From: Parapedobacter deserti
Lineage (GTDB): Bacteria > Bacteroidota > Bacteroidia > Sphingobacteriales > Sphingobacteriaceae
Assembly: GCF_042646065.1 (NCBI RefSeq)
Contig: NZ_JBHRTA010000030.1
Span: 62,001 to 126,000, forward strand
DNA length: 64,000 bases
Reading direction: 5' to 3'
Both the position numbers and the translations under genes were made by a program. The stretch's first letter is position 1. The number at the start of each line of letters is the position of its first letter. The notes below the pieces were generated by a model. It worked only from the letters and a program-made list of their open reading frames with translations. It searched no databases and was not told the DNA's origin. Positions 17,990-27,615 of this stretch are shown one piece after another.

Positions 17990-18970
17990 TTATCCCACCA
18001 ACAGGTTGCACCCCCTTATATCGCTATGGTCGAAGCGCCCCAACACCTCGAAGCGGCCATCGGGTCGTATCCTTCCCAAATCATGGGTAGCAATGAATGA
18101 ACAAGAAAAAACATTGGCTAAGTCAATGAGGCTGATGGCGCCGGTACGCTCCATGGGCAGCAAACTAAACGGATCATTGGTATCCCGTATAACCACTTTC
18201 ATCCATGGTGGGCATTGGAATAGCCCGCCGCCCGCTGAATAAGCTTGAGATAACAATTCAGTCATGCCATATTCCGAGTGAATACACTGGACATTAAACC
18301 CCTCACATAGCCGTTCGTGCACCTCTTCTCTGACCATTTCGCGCCTCCGGCCTTTCATGCCGCCTGTTTCCATGACGAGCAGGTCTGGAAAGTCAAGCTG
18401 ATAGTTTTCCGCGAAATCCAGAAGTGCATAGGTGACGCCGATGAGCAACGTTTTAACATCGGTGGCTTTCAGGTGCTGTAATGTGTCATACAGCTGGCTA
18501 TGATTGTACAGAAAATACCCACTCATTGGATGCTTGCTTTGCCGGATGAGATCGTCGACCATGTAGATAAGCGAAGAACCCTCCCGCTCGGAATAGGAGG
18601 GGAGGAGCGCTAATACAGCCAGTTTGCTGGGCGGGCCATAAGCCTTTTCGAATGCCGCACGAAAACTTCGCTCATAAAGAGCTACATCAGCAACATAGTG
18701 CTTGCTTGGTATGGTGCCCGTAGTGCCAGAGCTGCTGAACACAAGCTGGGGTGGTTTGCCGGATGAGATGACCTGTTGCGTTTTAAAAAATTCGATCGGC
18801 AAGAAAGGGATATCAGCGACGCAGGCAACATCATGCACCTTAACGTTGAGCAACGCCAAATAGTTGGCATACACTGTGCAATTACGCGCTTGCAATGCAA
18901 AGACGTCCAAGCAATGCGCCTCGAATTCCTGAGGCGAGCTGATGGAAGTTATGCGGTCAGCCCATGTCAT
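17990..18970 (-). CDS. LuxE-like acyl-protein synthetase / acyltransferase
   Basis: The 326-residue protein belongs to the LuxE/PaaK-like ANL-type adenylating family. The phosphate-binding loop is FSSSGTTGTIPSKH (about 96-109), with YSEREGSSLIYMV and METGGMKGRRREM downstream and HSEYGMTEL as the adenylate-site motif. LuxE activates fatty acids for aldehyde synthesis, but no LuxC/LuxD is here. It follows fabG by 9 bases on the same strand, so it probably modifies or activates an acyl product made with FabG. The real substrate is unknown. Confidence 0.85.
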   Translation of the reverse strand: MTWADRITSISSPQEFEAHCLDVFALQARNCTVYANYLALLNVKVHDVACVADIPFLPIEFFKTQQVISSGKPPQLVFSSSGTTGTIPSKHYVADVALYERSFRAAFEKAYGPPSKLAVLALLPSYSEREGSSLIYMVDDLIRQSKHPMSGYFLYNHSQLYDTLQHLKATDVKTLLIGVTYALLDFAENYQLDFPDLLVMETGGMKGRRREMVREEVHERLCEGFNVQCIHSEYGMTELLSQAYSAGGGLFQCPPWMKVVIRDTNDPFSLLPMERTGAISLIDLANVFSCSFIATHDLGRIRPDGRFEVLGRFDHSDIRGCNLLVG

Positions 18971-18979
18971 CTGCCGATC

Positions 18980-19723
18980 TTAAAGCATTCCACCGCACAC
19001 CGACAGCACTTGTCCATTGATGTAGGATGAAAGGTCGGATGCCAGGAAAAGGCAGGCATTGGCCACATCGTCGGTCTGGCCTGCGCGTTTTAGCGGTATA
19101 CCTTGTTCCCAACTTTCCACTACCTTGGGATCAAGCACTTCTGTCATTTCCGTGCGGATGAAACCCGGGGCGATAACGTTGGTACGGATGTTTCTTGAGC
19201 CTAATTCTTTGGCTACGGATTTGGAGAAACCGATGATTCCCGCTTTTGACGCAGCGTAATTGGCTTGCCCAGCATTGCCTTGTATACCTACCACTGAACT
19301 CATATTTATAAATACCCCACTGCGTTTTTTCATCATAATTTTGGAAGCAGCCTTGGTGACATTGAATACCGACTTTAGGTTAATATCAAGCACGTCATCC
19401 CATTGCTCTTCGGTCATACGCAGCAAGAGTCCGTCTTTAGTGATTCCAGCATTGTTAACAATAATGTCTACCGTGCCGAACTCGGAAACGATATCATCGA
19501 TGAGTTTTTCAGCTTCGTCATACTTGGAGGCATCCGAGCGATATCCTTTTATCTTTGTTCCATACGCTTGCAGCTCTGTTTCAAGGGCTTCGCCTTTTTC
19601 GACAGAAGACAGGTAAGTAAATGCCACACTTGCTCCTTGTTCCGCAAATTTTTCGGCGATTTTTCGGCCAATCCCTTTGGATGCACCAGTGATCAGGGCC
19701 GTTTTTCCTTCAAGTAACTTCAT
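18980..19723 (-). CDS. fabG: 3-oxoacyl-[ACP] reductase
   Basis: A 247-residue short-chain dehydrogenase that reduces 3-oxoacyl-ACP with NADPH. Motifs: TGASKGIG (12-19), NNAG (90-93), the catalytic Ser of MSSVVG (142-143), and Tyr156/Lys160 in YAASK. The C-terminus YINGQVLSVCGGM is the classic FabG ending. The frame extends upstream to 19759, but the ATG at 19723 gives the normal length. A TAAGTTTG box at 19757-19764 (minus) fits a -7 element, without a good -33. It is followed by the LuxE-like gene. Confidence 0.93.
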   Translation of the reverse strand: MKLLEGKTALITGASKGIGRKIAEKFAEQGASVAFTYLSSVEKGEALETELQAYGTKIKGYRSDASKYDEAEKLIDDIVSEFGTVDIIVNNAGITKDGLLLRMTEEQWDDVLDINLKSVFNVTKAASKIMMKKRSGVFINMSSVVGIQGNAGQANYAASKAGIIGFSKSVAKELGSRNIRTNVIAPGFIRTEMTEVLDPKVVESWEQGIPLKRAGQTDDVANACLFLASDLSSYINGQVLSVCGGML

Positions 19724-19912
19724 GTTCGCTAGTTCTATACAATTAAGGTTTTGCTGCAAACTTAATTAAAATGCGTGGTATTCTGTAATCGCTTTTGTGC
19801 TGTTTGGCCTTTCTTGGTTACAAATAAGTTCAATTATTGTAATAATCGAACGATATAGTTGCCAACATGCGAATAATTTGTTTCCTTAGTTGAATATATA
19901 ATACAGCAAACG

Positions 19913-20725
19913 ATGAACGATGCATTCCTTAACCATCTCCATGACAAACAGCGGGGGATAATGAATGTGCCGCCCAACAATGTTATCGCGGCATGGGCAT
20001 TGGGCTTGTTGGACTTACTATTCCCGGAGCGGCAGACGCATCCGGACCGGACCGTAGCTGAGCTGAAGGCGCAGTTTGTCCATTCAGAACGGGAGTTGGT
20101 GGGCATCCTCAACCGAACGAAAGCCTGCGAAGATTGTAACAATGGACTGGTGGCCAAACAATTTTTCGGCTCGCTTCCCGAATTGCGGCGAATAATGTAC
20201 ACGGATGCGGCAGCGATCTTTTCAGGCGATCCCGCTGCGGTAAGTGAGTTTGAGGTCATTCGCACTTATCCCGGATTTCTGGCTATCGCCTTGTATCGCT
20301 TGGCACATGCGCTGATCATACTGGAGGTGCCTTTATTGCCAAGGATTCTTACCGAATTCGGGCACTCACAAACCGGTATTGATATTCATCCCGGTGCAGT
20401 TATCGGGGAGCATTTTTGTATCGATCACGGCACTGGAGTGGTCATCGGCGAAACGGCGGTGATTGGCAATCACGTGAAGGTATATCAAGGTGTAACCTTA
20501 GGAGCGATGAGTGTCGAAAAATTTTTAGCAAACCGGAAGCGGCATCCTACCATTGAGGACGGGGTGGTAATCTACGCCGGGGCGACTATTTTAGGTGGCG
20601 ATACGGTCATTGGCCATGACAGTGTGATTGGGGGAAATGTATGGTTGACTTCCAGTATTCCGCCATATTCGACGGTATATCACCAACCTACCATGAAGAT
20701 TGTAGACTCAAAGACAGCGCATTAA
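19913..20725 (+). CDS. cysE: Serine O-acetyltransferase
   Basis: Acetylates serine to O-acetylserine, the first step of cysteine synthesis. The 270-residue protein has an all-helical N-terminal region (about 1-150) and a left-handed beta-helix of hexapeptide repeats (about 155-260), with DIHPGAVIGEHFCIDHGTGVVIGE (described piecewise: HPGA, IDHGTG, VIGET) carrying the catalytic His/Asp pair. The long N-terminus is usual in Bacteroidota. Three bases separate it from cysM, so they are one operon. No convincing consensus promoter is visible in 19724-19912. Confidence 0.93.
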   Translation: MNDAFLNHLHDKQRGIMNVPPNNVIAAWALGLLDLLFPERQTHPDRTVAELKAQFVHSERELVGILNRTKACEDCNNGLVAKQFFGSLPELRRIMYTDAAAIFSGDPAAVSEFEVIRTYPGFLAIALYRLAHALIILEVPLLPRILTEFGHSQTGIDIHPGAVIGEHFCIDHGTGVVIGETAVIGNHVKVYQGVTLGAMSVEKFLANRKRHPTIEDGVVIYAGATILGGDTVIGHDSVIGGNVWLTSSIPPYSTVYHQPTMKIVDSKTAH

Positions 20726-20728
20726 GTC

Positions 20729-21601
20729 ATGAAATCTTTAATCGATTGCGTGGGGGACACCCCTTTGATGGAAATTGCTAGGCTCAATCCGAACCCAAGG
20801 GTTAAGCTGTACGCTAAATTGGAAGGTAACAACCCCGGGGGAAGTGTTAAGGACCGGGCAGCACTGAATATGATCCGCAGTGCCATGGAGCGTGGGGATA
20901 TCCAGCCCGGTATGAAACTCATTGAAGCGACCAGTGGCAATACGGGAATCGCCTTGGCGATGATTGCTCGGATCTTCGACTTGGACATCGAATTGGTTAT
21001 GCCCGCTAGTTCCACGCGGGAGCGTACACTCACCATGGAAGCACTTGGCGCTACGGTAACGTTGCTGGATTCCATCGAGACTTGCCGGGACTATGCGGAG
21101 GAAAAAGGGAAACGGGATGACTACTTTATCCTCAACCAATTTGCCAATCCGGACAATTACCTAGCCCACTATAAGACGACCGGACCTGAAATTTGGCGCG
21201 ATACACAGGGGCAAATCACCCACTTCGTCAGCGCTATGGGAACGACCGGCAGTATTATGGGCAACTCGATGTTCTTAAAAGAGCGAAATCCTGCGGTGCA
21301 GATTGTAGGATGCCAGCCTACAGACGAATCATCAATTCCGGGCATCCGCCGTTGGCCGCCGGAATACCTTCCAAAAATCTATGATCCCAGCCGAGTGGAC
21401 CGTATCATGGACGTTTCGCATGAAGACGCAACGGAAATGACGAGGCAGTTGGCGCGGAAGGAGGGCCTTTTCGTGGGCATGAGCACGGGCGGTGCCTTGG
21501 CATGTGCCGTGCGGTTAGCAATGGAGATGGATAAAGGTCTTATCGTTTTTATTGCATGTGATCGGGGAGACCGTTACCTGTCCAGCGATTTGTTTGGGTA
21601 A
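20729..21601 (+). CDS. cysM: Cysteine synthase, CysM type
   Basis: A 290-residue PLP enzyme condensing O-acetylserine with a sulfur donor to give cysteine. The PLP lysine is Lys41 in GGSVKDRAA; the phosphate-binding loop is TSGNTGIALA; GTTGSIMG follows near 170. The sequence (GDTPLMEIARL, RRWPPEYLPKIYD) is nearer CysM than CysK, and CysM can use thiosulfate or protein thiocarboxylate. It is translationally adjacent to cysE, forming a complete O-acetylserine to cysteine module. Confidence 0.92.
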   Translation: MKSLIDCVGDTPLMEIARLNPNPRVKLYAKLEGNNPGGSVKDRAALNMIRSAMERGDIQPGMKLIEATSGNTGIALAMIARIFDLDIELVMPASSTRERTLTMEALGATVTLLDSIETCRDYAEEKGKRDDYFILNQFANPDNYLAHYKTTGPEIWRDTQGQITHFVSAMGTTGSIMGNSMFLKERNPAVQIVGCQPTDESSIPGIRRWPPEYLPKIYDPSRVDRIMDVSHEDATEMTRQLARKEGLFVGMSTGGALACAVRLAMEMDKGLIVFIACDRGDRYLSSDLFG

Positions 21602-21656
21602 CCGCCTGTAGAACCGCGCGGCGAACACAGATCTAACTGATGGCACCATCTCTATA

Positions 21657-23927
21657 TCAGGAGCCGAACTTGTTTTTCAGGGCGGCCAGCTTCGAGGCCA
21701 TATCGCTTTCTCCTCGCACGGGGTGTTTCTGCTTGCGGTCGTTCGACTTTTCTGCTTTCGGGGCGCTAGTTGCTGGGCTCCTCTCAACACGCTTGTCACC
21801 TGACGCTTCGTTCTTCATTGAAAGGCTGATTCTGTTGCGTTTTTCATCGATGTCTGTAACGGTCACCATCACCTTTTGTTGCACCTTTACCACCTCGTTC
21901 GGGTTTTTTACAAAGCGGTTAGCCAACTGGCTCAGGTGTACCAGCCCATCTTGATGCACCCCAATATCGACAAATGCACCAAAATTTGTAATATTAGTAA
22001 CGATGCCGGGTAAGCGCATGCCGATTCGTAGGTCAGAAAGGGTGTTTACGCCTTCAGTAAACGAAAACTGCTCGAATTGTTCTCGCGGGTCGCGTCCCGG
22101 TTTTGCCAGCTCGGCAAGGATATCCCGAAGGGTTGGTATACCCACATCTCCACTGATGTACCTTTTCAGGTCAATTTGCTTGCGTAGCTTTTCGTCGCGC
22201 AACAAATCGACTACCCCGCAACCGAGGTCAGCGGCCATTTGTTCGACCAGGGGATAGCGTTCAGGATGGACAGCGCTAGCGTCGAGCGGATTATCCGCAT
22301 TCCTTATCCGCAAAAAGCCAGCGGCCTGCTCAAATGCTTTTTCACCTAACCGCGGCACCCGTTTGAGCGATTCACGGTTTCGGAAAGCGCCGTGTGTATT
22401 CCGGTAGTTGACGATTTGCTGCGCCAGCGACGGGCCCAGTCCGGATACGTAGGATAGGATTTGCTTGGAGGCCGTATTCAGTTCAACGCCTACGGCGTTT
22501 ACACAGCTGACCACCGTGTCGTCTAATGCCGTTTGTAACTTGGTTTGGTCGACGTCATGTTGGTATTGCCCCACGCCAATGGATTTGGGATCTATCTTGA
22601 CCAGTTCTGCCAACGGGTCCATCAGTCTGCGACCAATAGATACCGCTCCGCGCACCGTCACATCCTGATTGGGAAATTCTTCCCGGGCTACATTGGAGGC
22701 AGAATAAATTGATGCGCCGCTTTCGTTCACCATGACGATGATCACGCCGGTCAACGTCAACTTACGGACGAAGTCCTCGGTTTCACGGCCGGCGGTACCG
22801 TTGCCGATTGCAATGGCCTGTATGCGGTGCTTATCAACGAGAAGACGGACTGTTTTGGCTGCCTCGTCTGCCTTGGCAGCGCCAGTATGCGGATAGATGG
22901 TGGTGTTTTCGAGCAGCGATCCTTGCTCGTCTAAGCACACTGTTTTGCAGCCCGTTCGGAATCCTGGGTCGATAGCCATGACCCGTCTTTGGCCCATCGG
23001 CGCTGCAAGCAATAACTGCCGGGCATTTTCGGCAAAAACTCGTATAGCTTCCTCGTCAGCCCGTTGGCGCGTAAACATGCGCACTTCGGTTTCCATCGAT
23101 GGTTTCAACAGCCGCTTATACCCATCCAGCATCGCCAAGCGAACTTGAGTACTAGCCTCGCCTGAACCTTTTACATACGCGTTGTCCAATATCGGAAGTA
23201 CTTCGCTTTCTGGCACGTCAATATCGAGGTAAAGCATTTCCTCTTTTTCACCCCTGCGCATGGCCAGTACCCGGTGGGAAGGGGCTGTTTTCAGCGGCTC
23301 AGACCATTCGTAATAATCTTTATACTTGATTGCAGCTTCTTCCTTTCCCGGTACAACGCGGGATACAAAATGCCCTTTTTCGATAAAGACTTGCCGGGCC
23401 TGGGCCCTAATGAACGCATCTTCAGCGATAGTTTCGGCGATTATGTCCCGTGCGCCGGCGATAGCCTCTTCACCGTCGGCTACTCCTTTGTCCTTGTCCA
23501 CGAACCGTTGTGAGGCTTCCTTTATATCGGTGCCGTCTTGTGCGAGTATTAGCTGCGCTAGTGGCTCCAACCCCTTTTCGCGTGCTACGCTTGCCCGGGT
23601 CTTGCGTTTTGGCTTGTATGGAAGATAGACGTCTTCGAGGCTGGCCATGGTTTCAGCTTCGTTCACTTGTTGTTCCAGGTCCGGTGTCAGCTTTCCCTGC
23701 TCTTCCAATGATTTGAGGATGGCCTCCCGGCGTTTATCAAGTTCGCGCAATTGCTGAAGCCGATCGCGAATTTCGGTGAGTTGTACCTCATCGAGGCTGC
23801 CCGTTATCTCTTTGCGATACCGAGAAATAAACGGAATCGTGGCGCCTTCCTCAAGAAGGGATATTACCGTGCTTACCTGCCGTGCAGACAAAGCAAGCTC
23901 ATTTGAAATGCGTATTTCGTAGTTCAT
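21657..23927 (-). CDS. tex: Tex-like RNA-binding transcription accessory protein
   Basis: The 756-residue protein has the Tex order: helical N-terminus with TIPFISRYRKE, a YqgF RNase-H-like domain starting MAIDPGFRTGCK (about 325), a helix-hairpin-helix region (SYVSGLGPSLAQQIVNYR, described by its GLGPSLA core) near 495-560, and a C-terminal S1 domain (GIVTNITNFGAFVDIGVHQDGLVH in parts) near 640-710. The tail is charged and Lys-rich. Tex associates with RNA polymerase and RNA. The length is normal. It has a 26-base gap to tatA on the same strand, so co-transcription is possible. Confidence 0.96.
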   Translation of the reverse strand: MNYEIRISNELALSARQVSTVISLLEEGATIPFISRYRKEITGSLDEVQLTEIRDRLQQLRELDKRREAILKSLEEQGKLTPDLEQQVNEAETMASLEDVYLPYKPKRKTRASVAREKGLEPLAQLILAQDGTDIKEASQRFVDKDKGVADGEEAIAGARDIIAETIAEDAFIRAQARQVFIEKGHFVSRVVPGKEEAAIKYKDYYEWSEPLKTAPSHRVLAMRRGEKEEMLYLDIDVPESEVLPILDNAYVKGSGEASTQVRLAMLDGYKRLLKPSMETEVRMFTRQRADEEAIRVFAENARQLLLAAPMGQRRVMAIDPGFRTGCKTVCLDEQGSLLENTTIYPHTGAAKADEAAKTVRLLVDKHRIQAIAIGNGTAGRETEDFVRKLTLTGVIIVMVNESGASIYSASNVAREEFPNQDVTVRGAVSIGRRLMDPLAELVKIDPKSIGVGQYQHDVDQTKLQTALDDTVVSCVNAVGVELNTASKQILSYVSGLGPSLAQQIVNYRNTHGAFRNRESLKRVPRLGEKAFEQAAGFLRIRNADNPLDASAVHPERYPLVEQMAADLGCGVVDLLRDEKLRKQIDLKRYISGDVGIPTLRDILAELAKPGRDPREQFEQFSFTEGVNTLSDLRIGMRLPGIVTNITNFGAFVDIGVHQDGLVHLSQLANRFVKNPNEVVKVQQKVMVTVTDIDEKRNRISLSMKNEASGDKRVERSPATSAPKAEKSNDRKQKHPVRGESDMASKLAALKNKFGS

Positions 23928-23953
23928 GCGGGTGAAGGTGAACCTGGAGCTAA

Positions 23954-24418
23954 CTAAGCGTTTTTTTCATCGCTTACACTTGCAGTGCGCGATGAAGAAT
24001 CTGGGGATTGTTCGTTGCCACCATCGTCGCTTTCTTGGTCAACGCTTGTTGCAGGTGTACCAGCATTTTGGTAGCTGTCATTGTAGTAGGGGCCCTGGCT
24101 GCCGTAATAATCTGGTTCCCTGCCAGGGTTGTGTTCATAAGTGCCAGCGGGTGCCGAAGGCGTCGTTGTAGTCAGCTTCTTAGGTTCTTCCTCCACGATG
24201 ACGTCTTTCACGTCCAAATCCTTTTCAAAATTATTTATCTGGTCGCTGATATCCCGTTTGATACTTTCTGAGGCATCTTTAAACTCCCGGATGCCCCGGC
24301 CAAGCCCCCTAGCTAACTCAGGTAGTTTTTTGCCGCCGAATAGCAACAACGCCGCAAATACGATGAGCATCATCTCACTCGTCCCGATGTTCAAGAATGC
24401 CAAAACTGTACTCAACAT
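23954..24418 (-). CDS. tatA: Twin-arginine translocase subunit TatA/TatE
   Basis: A 154-residue protein with a short N-terminal membrane helix (about 10-27, IGTSEMMLIVFAALLLFGG), the conserved hinge FGGKKLPELARGLG and an amphipathic helix up to about residue 60, followed by a long low-complexity acidic/Pro-Ser tail rich in Tyr, Asn and Gly. TatA oligomers form the pathway for folded proteins. The tail is longer than in E. coli TatA. No tatC is adjacent. Confidence 0.93.
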   Translation of the reverse strand: MLSTVLAFLNIGTSEMMLIVFAALLLFGGKKLPELARGLGRGIREFKDASESIKRDISDQINNFEKDLDVKDVIVEEEPKKLTTTTPSAPAGTYEHNPGREPDYYGSQGPYYNDSYQNAGTPATSVDQESDDGGNEQSPDSSSRTASVSDEKNA

Positions 24419-24483
24419 AACGATACTCCATTTTTGTAACCGCTAAGGTAGGGGTTAATTTTGTGAAATCCATGAGAAGGGTA

Positions 24484-24627
24484 AAAAAAGTGCCCTGCGA
24501 TCACACCATCTGCAAGATCGTTTTGCGCCCAAGACCAGCCGCTTCTCAGCGGTTCCTCGCAGTCAGTCCCTGGGTATTGTTGCCTCTTTTCAGGATCCCC
24601 ATAGCGCACATACCAGTCAGCTGCCAG
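24484..24627 (-). pseudogene. Decayed C-terminal fragment of an M14 peptidase-like gene
   Basis: A minus-strand open stretch downstream of the intact M14 gene reads WYVRYGDPEK..., then PLRSGWSWAQNDLADGVIA. The same place near the end of the intact neighbour reads WYGEENPLRSGWIWGPEYLKNGIVA. A stop (TAG) at 24628-24630 closes the frame upstream, and the similarity fades after about 45 residues, so this cannot be a working gene. It looks like the remains of a tandem duplicate or a second M14 gene. The match is short; it was seen by eye only. Confidence 0.45.
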
Positions 24628-24704
24628 CTACTTCAAGTCTCGTTAGCGCGAACAAGCAATCGGTGTCTGTATCCTTTTTATTGCGCCCATCCAGTGCGCC
24701 TCAT

Positions 24705-27440
24705 TTAACGGTGTCGGTTATCTTGTACATATAATTGATTGAACAGCCATTTAAACGTGCCATGGGGCTGCGCGCGGAATGTAATTTCGGGGCCGAATGC
24801 GTAAAACGTACCCTTGCCGACAGGAGCTGTAAAGGCTACTATTCCGTTTTTGAGGTACTCAGGTCCCCATATCCACCCGCTGCGCAATGGATTCTCTTCA
24901 CCGTACCACGCCAGCTTCACTAGTCCTGATGCAGCAGCGCTGCCGGTGAATTTGAACACCGGGCTATTGCTGGACAAGACATTCACCGTCGCGGGCATAC
25001 CCCAACCTGCGGGGGATGCCGTATCGGCATAAACCTGATGGACACTGCCGGGTGCATAAAAGTTTTCACCACGCAGGGAACGTTCGCGTCCATTTGAATC
25101 GGGTTCTACAAGGGCGTTTTGCACGGGTAATTCCAAGTGGTAAGCCAAGGCTGTGCTGCTCCCGATGGTGAGAATGTTTCCACCTGCGTCCAGAAATGCT
25201 TTCAACTGGGGGATGGACGCCTCTCGGGTGATGTTGCCCAGCATATGGTGGTATTGTGTCGGTATCTCCTCCGGAGATGGACTGTTGCTTCGTTGCCGGC
25301 CGGATCCTTCGACCGGTGGGATGCCGCTTCCGATAAAAAGGATGATGTCATACTTGTTTTTAAGCCTGCCTGCATCGATATCTTTCGGGTAAACCACGGT
25401 GAAATTTGTAAAGTGGTACTGTTCCATCAACCACCTGGCCCATCCGGATGGCATGGATCCTCCATAGTGGTCAAATAGCGCAATCCGGCTCGGTATGATC
25501 TTTTGCATCGCTTTCGGCGGTTCAGCTAACGCCAATGGAACAATTCCTAACGTATCAGCTGCGTTTCGAAGGATGCAATGCCCTTTTGCGGGCACATAGA
25601 ATGAGCCTGCGGGCAACCCGGCTGTAGGTACGGTCACCCGTGACAAATATATGCCAGCGGCAAGCAGATCATTGGCTGCGATAAACGCATTATTGACCCT
25701 TGTGTCCAGCAGGTATCCGGCAGACGACTCCGTGACCGTTTGGCTTGGTGGCGTTTGCCTTTCACCGTAAGGGAGCGCCTTAAATGGACCGTCGAATTCA
25801 TCAAGTATGCGGTCAAACGAAATCCCGAACTGGAACGCGAGTGTCCAGCCTGCGGCGTCATAGGGCCGTACTGGGGGACCGCCAGGATATTGAAAATCAT
25901 TCGGGTGATCTTGCGGTTCAAACATATCGATCACATGCGGGCGGAATGCCTGTGCCGTTTTGACGATGTAAGACCCTGCAGGGTACCTTTTGCCATTTAG
26001 TGAGAAATCGGCGGTAGCCTGATGAATCTGTATGCCCGACTTAATCAAAGCATTAATAAAGTGCACCGCTCTGGGGAAATCCGGTTGGTTCGCCGGGATG
26101 ACGAATCCCCGCGGGTCGCGCAAAGCAGGATTACTGAATACCTCGTTATAATATTTGACAGGCAACCTGGCCTGGCTGCTTCCGGACTCGTTTCGGGTTC
26201 CTTCGGCCGCGTATAAGGCCTTGATACGATCAATATAACTCGGTTTCAACGTCCAATAGTCCCGGCTTCCTCGCTCAATGGAGTTGCGCCCCATGCGATA
26301 CGCATTGTACAGAAGTTTGTCACCGAAGCGTCTGGCATAATCTAGGATAGCATAATTTAATGAAACGGAGTAGTCTATAGCCTCCCTGAACCGCCATAAT
26401 CTAGGTGTGATGGGATTCGGAGTAGCGTTGTTGGGCACCAACCGATCAGGTATCAGCGGTATGGACATAGGAGTAGGGTCACCCACGACTTCGGTAAGTA
26501 TGCCGATGCTGTTGTGGTAGTAGGGAGTCGTGCGAAGGCCACCGTTCCACCATGTGGAAAACACGGACCCGCTAAGCCGTGTGTAGCCGGGCTTTCCTTC
26601 GGTATGCAGGCGATTTATCATGGCTGCGGCTACACCGTCGATTCCGGAGATAAGCAAGGGATCAAACACATAGTTGAAGGGATCCCGATACGGCGGGCCG
26701 GCAACGATGCTCCCCGGAGGCCCCGATTGGTGGTGGTTATAGATGATCTGAGGCATCCACTCAATATATTGGAGGTGTGATATGGTGGCACTCTCCACCA
26801 GGTTGTTCATATAAAAATCCCGGTTGTTGTCGTGCCCTGCATACTTGTGGTACATAACCGGAATGTTCTTTGCCCGTTTAGCCGTGTCGTCGTGTTGCAT
26901 ATACCAGTTGGAGACCAGTTCGTGACCATCCGGGTTGCAATGAAACAGGAGGATGATCACATCATCAAGAATGTGCCTTGTTTCGCCATCATCACGGCTT
27001 ACCAATTGGTAAAACGTTTCGATAAGCTGTTGCGTCGCCACTGTTTCCGTGGAATGTAATCCGCCGTCTATCCATACCACAGGTTTTCCGATAGCAGCTA
27101 ATTTGCGGGCCTCGGTTTCCGCAATTTCCGCACGGGCAAGTTTTTGGGAAATGGTCTTAAAGCTGTCGATGTTTACTAGATTATCCGGTGAGGAGACCAT
27201 AATCAAATACTGGTTTCGCCCTTCGGAAGTCTTTCCGGCGAATTCCATTTTAACCCTATCTGATGCGGCCGCCACCTTTTTGAAATACAATTCAGTTTCT
27301 GTGTAGTTAGCGAGTGTATAGTCGTCGCCGATGTTGAAACCGAAGTGTTCTTTGGGCGAGGGAATTCCCTGTGCCGTGGCCTGTGCAGTAAACAGAACCA
27401 AAGCCAGCACCATAATCATAGAAGTTTGATGAGAGCGCAT
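24705..27440 (-). CDS. Large exported M14-family zinc carboxypeptidase
   Basis: The 911-residue protein has a signal peptide (MRSHQTSM...AQATAQ) and an N-terminal M14 catalytic domain with His129 and Glu132 (GGLHSTET), NPDGHE, and HHQSGPPGS supplying further ligand and pocket residues. A large C-terminal region with an amidotransferase-like fold segment (GGNILTIGSSTALA) follows. The frame opens upstream to 27491, but the ATG at 27440 directly precedes the signal peptide. A TAAGTTTG box (27500-27507, minus) could be the -7 element. It is a secreted peptidase of unknown specificity and much larger than the M14 protein at 11.3-13.0 kb. Confidence 0.9.
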   Translation of the reverse strand: MRSHQTSMIMVLALVLFTAQATAQGIPSPKEHFGFNIGDDYTLANYTETELYFKKVAAASDRVKMEFAGKTSEGRNQYLIMVSSPDNLVNIDSFKTISQKLARAEIAETEARKLAAIGKPVVWIDGGLHSTETVATQQLIETFYQLVSRDDGETRHILDDVIILLFHCNPDGHELVSNWYMQHDDTAKRAKNIPVMYHKYAGHDNNRDFYMNNLVESATISHLQYIEWMPQIIYNHHQSGPPGSIVAGPPYRDPFNYVFDPLLISGIDGVAAAMINRLHTEGKPGYTRLSGSVFSTWWNGGLRTTPYYHNSIGILTEVVGDPTPMSIPLIPDRLVPNNATPNPITPRLWRFREAIDYSVSLNYAILDYARRFGDKLLYNAYRMGRNSIERGSRDYWTLKPSYIDRIKALYAAEGTRNESGSSQARLPVKYYNEVFSNPALRDPRGFVIPANQPDFPRAVHFINALIKSGIQIHQATADFSLNGKRYPAGSYIVKTAQAFRPHVIDMFEPQDHPNDFQYPGGPPVRPYDAAGWTLAFQFGISFDRILDEFDGPFKALPYGERQTPPSQTVTESSAGYLLDTRVNNAFIAANDLLAAGIYLSRVTVPTAGLPAGSFYVPAKGHCILRNAADTLGIVPLALAEPPKAMQKIIPSRIALFDHYGGSMPSGWARWLMEQYHFTNFTVVYPKDIDAGRLKNKYDIILFIGSGIPPVEGSGRQRSNSPSPEEIPTQYHHMLGNITREASIPQLKAFLDAGGNILTIGSSTALAYHLELPVQNALVEPDSNGRERSLRGENFYAPGSVHQVYADTASPAGWGMPATVNVLSSNSPVFKFTGSAAASGLVKLAWYGEENPLRSGWIWGPEYLKNGIVAFTAPVGKGTFYAFGPEITFRAQPHGTFKWLFNQLYVQDNRHR

Positions 27441-27615
27441 AATTCGTTTATTAATAACCGTTAGCGCCAACCGAGTTGTACCGCCCGACATGGCATTCGC
27501 AAACTTAAAAAAAAACGGCGTTCCAGCCCCTCTGTATCTAAATCGATACTTAGCCTGCGCTATGTTGCCGTGTGAGCATTACTGGCAGCCCGGACGACAA
27601 TGCTATCAATAACAC

